Shown: positions 1 to 8,144 of the stretch, one piece after another
Layout of the letters: every line of letters begins with the position of its first letter
How positions within the stretch are numbered: the stretch's first letter is position 1
NCBI GenBank assembly: GCA_028714735.1
Contig: JAQTLU010000017.1
Span: forward strand, 1 to 64,000
Direction of reading: 5' to 3'
From: Gallionellaceae bacterium
GTDB lineage: Bacteria > Pseudomonadota > Gammaproteobacteria > Burkholderiales > Thiobacillaceae
DNA length: 64,000 nt
Notes under the pieces: model-generated
Told to the model about the DNA's origin: nothing
Seen by the model: only the letters and a program-made list of their open reading frames with translations
The model's database searches: none
Program-made: the position numbers and the translations under genes

Positions 1-172
1 ATACACCACCACGGGCCATCGCAAACGCCTCGCTGGACCGTGTTTCTGAGACGTCGATGGCCTCGATGAGTCGGGATGTATTTTGCTCGACCAATTTCAT
101 CGAAATGCTGATTTGTTCAGCGTGTCCATAAGTCTGCAGACTCACAGGTGCCCTTAATCTTTCGTATCTCAT
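1..172 (-). CDS. Unidentified protein downstream of the type I exporter, C-terminus cut by window edge
   Basis: An open frame of 57 codons runs off the left edge. Its ATG overlaps the TGA stop of the upstream ABC exporter gene (ATGA overlap), so it is probably translationally coupled to it. The visible N-terminus starts MRYERLRAPVSLQTYG, is hydrophilic, and shows no membrane anchor. It therefore does not look like the start of a HlyD-type adaptor, the partner usually found next to such exporters. The product is not recognised. The evidence for a real gene is the overlap and the lack of stops. Confidence 0.5.
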   Translation of the reverse strand, partial: MRYERLRAPVSLQTYGHAEQISISMKLVEQNTSRLIEAIDVSETRSSEAFAMARGGV

Positions 173-2307
173 TCCCCTTGCGCCTTTTCTACCGACTCTA
201 CTGAAGCTCGTAACTCTCCCAATCTCACCACACCATCCACCGCCAACCCCTTCGGCAGTTGATGTGCAATGAAGAGCAGAGTGGCCGTTCCCCGCAGATG
301 ATTAACTGTCTTGGCGAAGTGCTCAGCAGTCTGTGTGTCGAGGTTGCTGGTCGCCTCATCGAAGATCATCACCCTGGGCCGCTTGAGTAATGCCCTGGCA
401 ATGGCCAGCCGCTGTTTCTGGCCACCCGATAGCCCCGCCCCGCGTTCGCCGATCTCGGTTTGATAGCCCTTAGGAAGCTGTTCGATGAAATCGTGGATTT
501 CCGCCATCTTGCAGGCCATGACCACGTCGTCAAAGTCGGTCTGGGGATTGGCAGCAGAGACGTTGTCGTAGAGGGTGCCGGAAAACAGGATGGTTTCCTG
601 CGGCACCACGCCGAAGTAGTGACGCAGTTCATTTGCGGCCAGGTGCCGTGTGTCGATGCCATCCAGCTTCAGGCTGCCTTCCTGGGGCAGGTAGAAGCCT
701 TGCAGCAGCTTGGCCAGTGTGCTCTTGCCGCAGCCTGACGGCCCCATGATGGCGACGGTCTTGCCGGGCGGAATGACGAGGTCGAGTTGCCGGTACAGCC
801 AGGGGTGGGCTTCGGAGTAGCGGAAGCCGAGCCCCTTGGCCTCTATGCGACCGGGGCCGCCCGTGGGCCTGGACGGCGTCAGGGCATAGGGCTCGCGCGG
901 CGTATCCATGATGTCAGCCAGACGCTTGATAGCGACATCGGTTTGCTGGAATTGCTGGTAGAGGCCGACAATTCGCAGCATGGGCTGGCTGAGGCGGCCG
1001 GCGAACATCTGGAAGGCGACCAGCATACCGACCGTGAGGCCGTCGCTGCGCATGACCAGCAGCGCGCCCATAACCAGGATGGCCAGGCTCTGGGCCTGTT
1101 CCAGGCCGTTGGCGAGCACGTTGTAGGTGTTGCCGAGTTGGCGGGTGCTGGCGCCGGCCTTCAGGTAGTCGGTCAGGTAATCGCCGTAGCGGTGTTCTAG
1201 ACTGGGTTCCATCTGCAGGGACTTCACGGTTTCCATGCCGGCCACATATTCGGTGAGAAATGCCTGGTTGCGGGCACCAAGCAGGAACTGGCGGTCAAGA
1301 CGGGCGCGGAACAGGGGCGTGACGACCACACTCAAAACGGTGACGAGGCTCAGCAGGGCTAAGGCGATGAGGGTGAGTTGCCAGCTGTAGAAGGCCATCA
1401 CGGCCAGGAACACCAACATGAAGGGGATGTCGAGGATCAGGCTGACTGCCGCGCCGGTGATGAACTCGCGGATGGTCTCGATGCCGTGCAGACGAGCAAC
1501 CAGGGTACCGGTTGGACGGTTCTGGTAGTAGGCGTAGGGCAGGCGGAACAGGTGCCGGAAGACGGCGCTGCCAAGGACTGCATCGACCCGGTTGCCGGTA
1601 TGGATAACCAGGTATTGCCGCAGCCAGGTCATGATGGCGGAGAAGCCCATGAACAGGGCCATGCCAACACCAACCACCTGCAGGGTAGAGAAGCTTTGGT
1701 GGACCACGACCTTGTCGATAACCACTTGGGTAAACAGTGGCAGGCCCAGGCCGAGCAGTTGGATGGCGAGGGAAGCGAGCAGGACGTCGCGCCAGATGCG
1801 CTTGTGCTTGAGCAGTTCGGGAAGGAACCAGGCAAAGCCGAAGGGTTTTCGGATAGTGGCGGCATCGCTTGGATCGGCCAAATCTGCATCGGCAGCGGCC
1901 TTGCGTTTGACAGTAAGCGCCCGCGGCTCGAATCGCTTGAGGAATTCGTCGACGGTCAGAGTTTCCGGCGCACTAGCGCCTGGCTGGAAGTAGAGCAGGC
2001 GTTCGGCATCGGTTTTGATGATGAGGGCGGTGGTGACCAGGGCCGGGTCAGCGGTATCGGATTCATGGCCGGCTTTCGGCTTAAGAAAGGCGATGTAAGG
2101 CGGTAGCAGGCGTTTAAGGTTTTTGCCATTGAGCTTGACCTCGCCGGTTGCCATGCCCAATTCATCCAGGGCTCTGCGCAGGGTGTCCAGATCATGGGGA
2201 CCGGGGAACTGGCCCTGGACCAACACCGGATCGAAAGGCAGGCCATTGAGCTGGCATAGGCTGCCAAGTAGCCAAATAAAATCTGTCTCCCTGAACACAC
2301 CGGCCAT
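169..2307 (-). CDS. Type I secretion ABC exporter (HlyB/LapB-like) with degenerate C39 domain
   Basis: Inner-membrane ATPase/permease that would export a protein substrate through a type I secretion channel. The N-terminal ~130 residues resemble the C39 peptidase-like domain but have no recognisable catalytic Cys-Gly-Pro motif, as in HlyB/LapB exporters that bind rather than cleave their substrate. A transmembrane domain follows (about 150-450), then an ABC ATPase with Walker A GPSGCGKS (~524), signature LSGGQKQR (~632), Walker B VMIFDEATS and a switch His (FIAHQL). I start at ATG 2307 (MAGVFRETDF, 712 aa, close to HlyB length, with a GGA six bases upstream) rather than a TTG 23 codons earlier. 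No adaptor or RTX substrate gene is visible in the window. Confidence 0.85.
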   Translation of the reverse strand: MAGVFRETDFIWLLGSLCQLNGLPFDPVLVQGQFPGPHDLDTLRRALDELGMATGEVKLNGKNLKRLLPPYIAFLKPKAGHESDTADPALVTTALIIKTDAERLLYFQPGASAPETLTVDEFLKRFEPRALTVKRKAAADADLADPSDAATIRKPFGFAWFLPELLKHKRIWRDVLLASLAIQLLGLGLPLFTQVVIDKVVVHQSFSTLQVVGVGMALFMGFSAIMTWLRQYLVIHTGNRVDAVLGSAVFRHLFRLPYAYYQNRPTGTLVARLHGIETIREFITGAAVSLILDIPFMLVFLAVMAFYSWQLTLIALALLSLVTVLSVVVTPLFRARLDRQFLLGARNQAFLTEYVAGMETVKSLQMEPSLEHRYGDYLTDYLKAGASTRQLGNTYNVLANGLEQAQSLAILVMGALLVMRSDGLTVGMLVAFQMFAGRLSQPMLRIVGLYQQFQQTDVAIKRLADIMDTPREPYALTPSRPTGGPGRIEAKGLGFRYSEAHPWLYRQLDLVIPPGKTVAIMGPSGCGKSTLAKLLQGFYLPQEGSLKLDGIDTRHLAANELRHYFGVVPQETILFSGTLYDNVSAANPQTDFDDVVMACKMAEIHDFIEQLPKGYQTEIGERGAGLSGGQKQRLAIARALLKRPRVMIFDEATSNLDTQTAEHFAKTVNHLRGTATLLFIAHQLPKGLAVDGVVRLGELRASVESVEKAQGE

Positions 2308-2738
2308 GTTGTTCCGCTTGTGAGGATATCCCTGTGGGTATTGTGGACTGGCGAATCCGATTGGCAAATATGACAAAAGTGATAGCCATGCATTACTTAT
2401 GTCACATCTGAAACTTGTTCAATAGCGACTGCCGGCTGGCGGAGAGGTGGTCAACAAGATGCGAACAAGTGGATAGGTACGGCGAGAATCACTGGTCAAG
2501 GAGGTGAGATTCCCCACCGATCGACAAGGTGGCCGCCCTGACCTACGGTCGTCTTTCAGTGGCCACGTAAAAATCGGATCGCTAGTCTCGATGCTATTCG
2601 AGTGCAAGCTGGCCAAGATAAATAGACAATTAGAAGGTGGCCAAGTAGGATCGTAACAACGCATTATTGGCCACCTCTGCCGCACATGGCCGTTTAGGGT
2701 GTACCCTATTTGACCACCAGTTGAAGAGAGGGGAAGAC
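2308..2738. other. Gene-free stretch with reiterated TGGCCA motifs
   Basis: No convincing gene lies between the ABC exporter and the next plus-strand gene. Between about 2528 and 2690 the motif GGTGGCC or TGGCCA occurs five times (near 2528, 2559, 2610, 2637 and, inverted, 2667). This resembles the multiple terminal repeats of IS21-family elements, but no istA/istB remnant is seen. It could also be a resolution (res) site for the serine recombinase encoded 0.7 kb away. Neither is proven. Confidence 0.3.
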
Positions 2739-3338
2739 TTGGGTGAGGCCAAACGTCGCGCACAGGCGATCGCTGAGTTGAAAGAAAAACAGGTCCTTTG
2801 GCGCGAAGGGCTAACAGAGGCGGAGCGCTTGATCTTGAATCTCGCGGAGCGCTTGGATGAACGCCTAGTGCGCGGGAGGAGGTTTTCTGAGGGGTGTTAT
2901 CACCTGGCCTTTTTCATGACCCACTATCTGTCACTTAAGGCAGTTGAAGTCGACCCCATCATTGGTTGGGTCAACGACGGCACATGGATGGGGATGACAT
3001 CGCATGCTTGGATCGAATTCAAGGGCAAGAAGACCGATGCCTCCTTGACGTACACAACGGATCCCAAAGCACAGCCTACAGGGGCGTTGATTGTTCATGA
3101 CCACGTACTTCGTAAAGGAATGGCCACCTATAGCTATTTCCAGAATGATGATCCGCGTGTGAGTCAGAGCATCGAGTGGATGCGCGACGTGCCCCAGTTA
3201 AATCAAGTCCTAGAACACAAGTTTTCAGAACACCATCAAGTGATGGCAATAGCAGAAGAACATCGAGTGGAAAAGTATCTGTCAAAAGCACCTGCGGGCG
3301 CTCGTTACGCAGATCTTGCTCGGATCGTAGACGCATAA
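2739..3338 (+). CDS. Transglutaminase-like fold protein
   Basis: 199-aa cytoplasmic protein. I choose TTG 2739 as start because AGAGGGG lies just upstream and it gives the N-terminus (M)GEAKRR, which I recall as common in small hypothetical proteins; the frame is open back to a TTG at 2667. A Cys-His-Asp arrangement typical of transglutaminase/papain-like folds can be read: C53 in SEGCYHLAFF, H89 in TSHAWIEF and D100 in KKTDASL, with a Gly/Trp-rich strand between them. That suggests a protease, amidase or transferase, but the substrate is unknown. It ends four bases before the serine recombinase gene, so the two are probably co-transcribed. Alternative: a non-catalytic relative of this fold. 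Confidence 0.6.
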   Translation: MGEAKRRAQAIAELKEKQVLWREGLTEAERLILNLAERLDERLVRGRRFSEGCYHLAFFMTHYLSLKAVEVDPIIGWVNDGTWMGMTSHAWIEFKGKKTDASLTYTTDPKAQPTGALIVHDHVLRKGMATYSYFQNDDPRVSQSIEWMRDVPQLNQVLEHKFSEHHQVMAIAEEHRVEKYLSKAPAGARYADLARIVDA

Positions 3339-3342
3339 CACG

Positions 3343-3975
3343 ATGAAGGTCGCCCGCATCTACCAACGGGTCAGTACCGATGAGCAGGATCTCGCCCGCC
3401 AGGCGCACATCGAGCAGAGCGCCCGGGCTGCCGGCTACTACATTGCAGGGGTCTATCGGGAAAAGGCCTCCGGTGCCCGCGCTGATCGGCCGGAACTGCT
3501 TCGCATGATCAACGACCTGCAGGCTGGTGAGGTGGTGATCGCGGAGAAGATTGACCGGATCAGCCGGTTGCCTCTGCCCGAGGCAGAGCGCCTGGTCGCC
3601 TCGATCCGGGCCAAGGGGGCGCGGCTGGCCATCCCCGGCTTGGTGGATCTCACCGACCTGGTCGACGGCGCCGATGGCGTGACCAGAATCGTACTGGAAT
3701 CCGTCCAGGATCTCCTCTTGCGCCTCGCCCTGCAGATGGCGAGGGACGATTATGAGACGCGGCGCAACCGGCAAAGCCAGGGTGTGCAGCTGGCCAAGGC
3801 CCGGGGCAAATACCAAGGCCGCCAGCCTGACCAAGCCGTGCACCTGCGCATCATCGCCCTGCGCAGCGCCGGCCACGGTATCCACGATACCGCGGCTCTG
3901 GCCGGTTGCAGCGCATCGCAGGTGAAACGGGTGTGGGCACTGCATCGAAACTGTCAATCGCATGCCCTGCGGTAG
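3343..3975 (+). CDS. Serine recombinase (resolvase/invertase family)
   Basis: 210-aa site-specific recombinase. The N-terminal catalytic domain has the nucleophile S11 in YQRVSTDEQ and the arginine-rich motif EKIDRISRLP. A long helix follows, then a C-terminal Hin-like helix-turn-helix (CSASQVKRVW). Size and domain order match Tn3-type resolvases and invertases. Likely roles are resolving cointegrates or multimers, or inverting a segment. No Tn3-type transposase is nearby. The start ATG 3343 has no strong Shine-Dalgarno but lies four bases after the preceding stop, which fits coupling. Confidence 0.9.
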   Translation: MKVARIYQRVSTDEQDLARQAHIEQSARAAGYYIAGVYREKASGARADRPELLRMINDLQAGEVVIAEKIDRISRLPLPEAERLVASIRAKGARLAIPGLVDLTDLVDGADGVTRIVLESVQDLLLRLALQMARDDYETRRNRQSQGVQLAKARGKYQGRQPDQAVHLRIIALRSAGHGIHDTAALAGCSASQVKRVWALHRNCQSHALR

Positions 3976-4014
3976 ACTGGGCGCTTATATTAAAAGATAT
4001 TGGGAGAATAAAAA

Positions 4015-5454
4015 TTGTCGCGTGATGCCTTCTATCCTGTTCCCGGTGTGTCCATTGACGATCTGCTGCTGGATACTCACAACCCGCGCATTCGACATGG
4101 GCAGGACCAAAACGATTGCCTCATGAGGCTACTTCGTGACCGAGCAAACTTCGTCAACCTATGCAAGGATATCGTTGCGCGCGGACTCACCCCTGAACAC
4201 ATACTTGTTTCAAAAAATGTCGAAGGGAAATGGGTTGTTCGGGACGGGAATCGGCGCGTGGCCGCGCTGAAGTTGCTCAAGAAACCGGGGTTGGTTCAAC
4301 CTGCGGATACTGCACTATTCAACACCATCACCAAGGCGGTCAACACACCTGGCACCAACGTGCCTGCACAAATTGACTGCCTGGGCTGCGACGACGAGAA
4401 AACAATTTTAGATTACCTGGAACTCAAGCACACAGGCGAAAACCAGGGTATTGGACAACGAAACTGGTCCTCGCTCCTCAAGTCGCTGTTCAACATCCAG
4501 GCCAATGTGCGCGACGACTACAAACGCGCCGCCCAATTGCTGCTCTGGGTCGAGGAACGCGGCTACGACGTCGAAGACGATTTTTTCATCTCCACCCTGC
4601 AGCGCGGACTGAATGCAGACACCTTGGCCCTGATCGGCTTTGCCGTCCAGGACGACGAACTGACGCCGACCCTGCCCGAACACCAGGCCTATGCGCTTGC
4701 CGCACGCGTCGTTCGGGCGGTCGCCACCGGTGAAGTCAATGTCAAACGCGAAGGTGAACCAGGGTCGATCTTCACCACAGAAGCCCAGTTGGCCTTTTTC
4801 ACCGATGTCCGAAATGAACTCGGCCCAGCAATCGAGAAACCCGCTCAAGATCCGACGGCTGACCCGCCACAAACGGGAAACGACCCAAACGCCCCGACAC
4901 CCTCTCCAGCATCTACGCCAACGGCTGCCTCAGCGGGCGATGCGGCTCCCTCTGCCGATGTAAACCAACTGGCTGGCAAACCTTCGCGCAAGCCTTCCAG
5001 TCCAAACACGGCGCCACGAGACCGGATTTGCCTATTCGGACCGAGGAAGAACGCCTCTCCAGGGGTGCCCATCCCTGACACGGAGCCGAAAGTTCAATCG
5101 ATCATCGTCGAGTTGCGCAAACTGAATCCGCACGACACGCCGCTGGCCACGACGATGCTTTTGCGTGCCCTGATCGAGTTGAGCAATGAGTATTACCGCA
5201 CAACCAATAGCCTCAAGGGGGTTTCAGATCTTCACCGTAGTATTGCCAATACTGCAGATCACATGAAGACCACCAACAAGTTGACGGAGCAGCAGCATGA
5301 CATCGTGATGGCCTATACCCGTAGCGATGCAAGCTTGCTACACATCAAGAACCTCCAAGCCACCATCCACAGAAGCACGCATCACCCCAATGGGCAGGCG
5401 CTCAACACGATGTGGGACGATATAGGCTGCTTTGTCCTCGCCTGCTGGCGCTAA
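4015..5454 (+). CDS. ParB/Srx-like N-terminal domain protein
   Basis: 479-aa protein with a ParB-like nuclease fold at residues ~10-95: an SIDDLLLDTHNPRI-type opening, then DGNRRVAALKLL, the conserved ParB/Srx box. A helical middle follows, then a Pro/Ala/Thr-rich linker (~280-325) and a second helical domain. There is no obvious HTH or ParA partner nearby, so it is unlikely to be a classical partition protein. Stand-alone ParB-like proteins of this length occur on mobile elements, some linked to DNA modification or defence. The start is TTG 4015 with GGGAGA seven bases upstream, behind an AT-rich promoter-like stretch at about 3985-4000. Confidence 0.75.
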   Translation: MSRDAFYPVPGVSIDDLLLDTHNPRIRHGQDQNDCLMRLLRDRANFVNLCKDIVARGLTPEHILVSKNVEGKWVVRDGNRRVAALKLLKKPGLVQPADTALFNTITKAVNTPGTNVPAQIDCLGCDDEKTILDYLELKHTGENQGIGQRNWSSLLKSLFNIQANVRDDYKRAAQLLLWVEERGYDVEDDFFISTLQRGLNADTLALIGFAVQDDELTPTLPEHQAYALAARVVRAVATGEVNVKREGEPGSIFTTEAQLAFFTDVRNELGPAIEKPAQDPTADPPQTGNDPNAPTPSPASTPTAASAGDAAPSADVNQLAGKPSRKPSSPNTAPRDRICLFGPRKNASPGVPIPDTEPKVQSIIVELRKLNPHDTPLATTMLLRALIELSNEYYRTTNSLKGVSDLHRSIANTADHMKTTNKLTEQQHDIVMAYTRSDASLLHIKNLQATIHRSTHHPNGQALNTMWDDIGCFVLACWR

Positions 5455-5474
5455 ACAGCCTTCTTGGCACCACC

Positions 5475-6068
5475 CTATTTCAAGATGGGGTGGAAATAGC
5501 CCTTGATGCAATTGGTATCAATGACCGCGATCTGGATGTGGTTACGCTGCCGGAAACCGGCACCTTCATAGAGTTCCTCATCCTCAAGGAATGGGGCACG
5601 TATGGTGTCGTAACTCGGCAGCCCCTTGTCCTTCCGGTATAGGTGCAGCGCCTGGATAACTTGGCAATCGAGTTCTCGCTTGAAGTGATCCTTGCCGCCC
5701 GTATTGGCGGGCAGAACCAGGTCGGCCGCTGCGTAAGCATCGCGCACGGTGGAGTACGCCTCCTTGACCTCATCCAACCCGATACGGGTAGTCAGATCCA
5801 GGCAATGCCCCAGGTCGATGATGGCGCCGACCACTGCCGGTTGCTCGATCTTCTTCTTGGCATTGCCGCTTTGCGCCCACTCCAATCCACGCTGCGGGTC
5901 GTTCTCCCAGAAGTAGACGCCATGGCCAAGCCACTCGAACTTGCCTTCCGACTTCTTGAGGTGGGTTGTCTTGCTGCTAACTACGGTTTCGACGGTAACC
6001 TTCTCCGTGCCGTGGAAACCCAACACGAACGCCGGATGGCGCTGGTACAGCGCCCAGGGGTTAGTCAC
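5475..6068 (-). CDS. Probable ADP-ribosyltransferase-fold toxin (DUF3990-like)
   Basis: 197 aa. The N-terminal half has GFHGT (H19) and, after a Lys/Ser-rich loop, WLGHGVYFWEND (Y52) followed by a helix with WAQ. This H...Y spacing and the FHGT/GxGVYF pattern match the ADP-ribosyltransferase fold of DUF3990-type proteins; the third catalytic residue cannot be assigned by eye. It starts at GTG 6068, overlapping the preceding small gene by eight bases, the usual toxin-after-antitoxin layout. If enzymatic it would modify a protein or nucleic acid using NAD. The fold assignment is inference from motifs. Confidence 0.55.
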   Translation of the reverse strand: MTNPWALYQRHPAFVLGFHGTEKVTVETVVSSKTTHLKKSEGKFEWLGHGVYFWENDPQRGLEWAQSGNAKKKIEQPAVVGAIIDLGHCLDLTTRIGLDEVKEAYSTVRDAYAAADLVLPANTGGKDHFKRELDCQVIQALHLYRKDKGLPSYDTIRAPFLEDEELYEGAGFRQRNHIQIAVIDTNCIKGYFHPILK

Positions 6069-6300
6069 GGATCAGCGTCTTGACCTTGCCGCTGGCTGTC
6101 ATAACACCCAGCCTGGTTAGAAAATCACGAGCGTCTTTACGGGAGGCCGAAACTCCCTTGCTGTAAGCTTTCATATCTGCCAGCAGCGCTTCGCCAGTTA
6201 GCGGTGTGGCAGCGACTTTGCATGCTTCCGACTTGACATGGCGGGCGCTGGCCACAGCATTCGCTGGCTTCTTGGTGGAATTGGCGGCGGGACTGGACAA
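6061..6300 (-). CDS. Small basic protein, candidate antitoxin for the ART-like toxin
   Basis: 79 aa starting at TTG 6300, chosen because AGGAG lies seven bases upstream; a longer frame to 6396 lacks a ribosome site. The N-terminus is Ala/Lys-rich and probably disordered. The C-terminal half, LLADMKAYSKGVSASRKD then FLTRLGVMTASGKV, looks helical. The stop overlaps the start of the next gene by eight bases. No known antitoxin family is recognised; the call rests on size, position and coupling. Confidence 0.55.
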   Translation of the reverse strand: MSSPAANSTKKPANAVASARHVKSEACKVAATPLTGEALLADMKAYSKGVSASRKDARDFLTRLGVMTASGKVKTLIRD

Positions 6301-6406
6301 GGCGGTCTCCTGATAGCAAGGCAAGACATCTGGGCCGATTTTACTTCGCTTTTGTTCCCGGCACCGACGAAATTCAGGCACAAAACCACTCTGCAACGAC
6401 TGAAGC

Positions 6407-7294
6407 TTAACCGCGTTTCGTCAGCGCAGGTGCCTCATGGAGTGTCAGATTGCCGAAATACATCACCTCACTGGCCACCGGCCGGGTATTTGAGGTCGAA
6501 TACTGCAGGGAAAAGTCCACCCCTTGGCAACCCTCGTACAGCGCTTTTATTTCCGGGCAATTGTCGTAGGTTACCAGCCAGGGCGTGCCAATCTGCATGA
6601 TTGCGGCCGCGATACTGGCATGGTCGGCCGGCTTGTAATGGTTGCGGTAGAGCTGACTGCCCTTATGGTAGTACGGCGGATCTAAATAGATCAGGCTCCG
6701 AACTGGCAAGTCTGCGCGTAGCCCTGTAATCAGATCGATGGCGTCTTCCCGATAGAGCGAGATATGCCGCTTGAGCGCGGCCACGCCGCGCAAGCGCACG
6801 GACAGATCGGCCTTGTTGTATCGGGCATCCAGACCATAAGGCCCAGTCTGACTCTTCCCCCCAATCACTCCACCAGTCAGGATTCCTGACCGATTGGTAC
6901 GGTTAAGAAAGAACGTGGCAAACCCGATCTCGGTTTGGCTATGCTGACCGGGCATCGCATGGATAGCCTTCTGCTGCCGCCAGGTGTCCATGGTTATGGG
7001 GGTCTGCTCGATCATATCGAGCAGGGCCTCGGTGTCGTTGAGCACAGCCCACCAGAAGGCATGCACAACTGGGTCTAGGTCGTTGATCAGAACGTGATCG
7101 ACATAGCCACGTGTTAGGAGATAAACAGCCGCACCGGCACCCCCCGCATAGGGCTCAACATACCAACCACCACTTATACGGTTATGACGCATTAACTTGG
7201 ATAGCCATGGCCCAAGTCGCCCTTTCCCCCCAGGGTAACGGAGGGGCGAGGCAAATGACCCGCCCTGGCCAATTGGTGACGTCTCGGTTTTCAT
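6407..7294 (-). CDS. DNA N6-adenine methyltransferase (D12 class, Dam-like)
   Basis: 295 aa. SPLRYPGGKGRL (~16-26) opens the protein, EPYAGGAGAAVYLL (47-60) is the AdoMet-binding motif I, and LDPPYYHKG (DPPY at 205-208) is the catalytic motif IV of alpha-class adenine methylases. It transfers a methyl group from AdoMet to adenine in duplex DNA; the target sequence cannot be read from the protein. No restriction endonuclease is adjacent, so it is an orphan or belongs to the unit with the DUF5131 gene 18 bases upstream. ATG 7294 is the start. Confidence 0.9.
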   Translation of the reverse strand: MKTETSPIGQGGSFASPLRYPGGKGRLGPWLSKLMRHNRISGGWYVEPYAGGAGAAVYLLTRGYVDHVLINDLDPVVHAFWWAVLNDTEALLDMIEQTPITMDTWRQQKAIHAMPGQHSQTEIGFATFFLNRTNRSGILTGGVIGGKSQTGPYGLDARYNKADLSVRLRGVAALKRHISLYREDAIDLITGLRADLPVRSLIYLDPPYYHKGSQLYRNHYKPADHASIAAAIMQIGTPWLVTYDNCPEIKALYEGCQGVDFSLQYSTSNTRPVASEVMYFGNLTLHEAPALTKRG

Positions 7295-7312
7295 GATTTC
7301 TCTGTAGAGATC

Positions 7313-8068
7313 CTATTGTTGTGCGAACGACTGCAGAGTGGCCGGATAAGCATCCCATGTGCGACCGCGGAACATGCGGCCGTTCGCTTTCTTGTGGCGC
7401 TTGACGCCATCAGCACCCCACCCGCCCCATTGCTTGAAGAAGAAGGCCGAGCCGTGGATCTCAGCCTGGGCCTGAACATTTTCCACCCACTCCGGCTGCA
7501 TCGGGCGGGCCTTGTGGCCAGACTCACCGCCGACGATCACCCAATGGATGTTGGTCAGGTCCATGGCACCCAGGTCTTCCAGAAGGGGCTCAACGGACAG
7601 AAAGCGAACCGTCGCGTCGACCTGGCGGAGTTGCTCTATGCGGGGTAGCCCGTGCTTCCTGTCCTCGACGCTGACGCCGAGCCAGATATTCGGCGGACAA
7701 GTCCGATCGGCGAAATAGACCGGCAGGCGATCGGCCCGCTTGGTGAGTATCTGGTAGGTGTGTTGAGGTGTCTTCCGGATGACATCGAGCACCTGGTCGA
7801 TGAACGCGTCTGGAACGTCCTCGTGGAACAAGTCTGACATCGAGTTCACAAAGAACACGGTGGGGCGCCGGATCTTGAGCGGCTGCACCAGGCGTTCCGG
7901 ATGCAGTGCCAGCTGGAAGCCGTTTTCGTAGCCACCCGCGCCCATTGCCTTGAGGCGACGGGCCATGATCTCCGCATAGCAGTGCTTGCATCCAGGCGAA
8001 ATCTTGGTGCAGCCCGTGACGGGATTCCAGGTCTTCTCCGTCCATTCGATTGTCGTGGTTGTGCTCAT
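7313..8068 (-). CDS. DUF5131 (phage Gp37/Gp68-type) protein
   Basis: 251 aa. The N-terminus has a three-cysteine motif CTKISPGCKHC (C20, C27, C30), a CX6CX2C variant reminiscent of radical-SAM cluster sites. FVNSMSDLFHEDVP, YQILTKRADRLP, WLGVSVEDRKHG and IVGGESGHKARPM follow, which are signatures of the phage Gp37/Gp68 (DUF5131) family. Its biochemical function is not established to my knowledge; family members are found on phages and mobile elements, sometimes with a TcmP partner. Here the partner position is taken by an adenine methylase. It is first in a minus-strand set continuing to the ART-like pair. Confidence 0.85.
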   Translation of the reverse strand: MSTTTTIEWTEKTWNPVTGCTKISPGCKHCYAEIMARRLKAMGAGGYENGFQLALHPERLVQPLKIRRPTVFFVNSMSDLFHEDVPDAFIDQVLDVIRKTPQHTYQILTKRADRLPVYFADRTCPPNIWLGVSVEDRKHGLPRIEQLRQVDATVRFLSVEPLLEDLGAMDLTNIHWVIVGGESGHKARPMQPEWVENVQAQAEIHGSAFFFKQWGGWGADGVKRHKKANGRMFRGRTWDAYPATLQSFAQQ

Positions 8069-8081
8069 TCGACCGCCCTAT

Positions 8082-8097
8082 TCCACCTGCAGGTGGA
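8082..8097. promoter_or_regulatory. 16-bp perfect palindrome, candidate operator
   Basis: TCCACCTGCAGGTGGA is a perfect palindrome 14 bases upstream of the DUF5131 start codon, in the 76-bp divergent region shared with the SprT-like gene. Position and symmetry fit a dimeric repressor site; no cognate regulator gene is adjacent. Confidence 0.4.
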
Positions 8098-8125
8098 TTC
8101 GATTATAGCTGTTCTGTTTTAAAAA

Positions 8126-8141
8126 TGTATTGCACAATACA
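8126..8141. promoter_or_regulatory. Inverted repeat abutting the sprT-like start, candidate operator
   Basis: TGTATTGCACAATACA has 7-bp arms (TGTATTG/CAATACA) around CA and ends three bases before the ATG of the SprT-like gene. It occupies the place where a Shine-Dalgarno would be, and none is seen. It could bind a repressor, or the mRNA may be leaderless. Confidence 0.4.
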
Positions 8142-8144
8142 TAA

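Noticed and set aside
5470..5493. Hairpin CCACCC/GGGTGG as a bidirectional terminator between the ParB-like and toxin genes
   Set aside because: Only a six-base stem with no T-run; it overlaps the toxin coding end.
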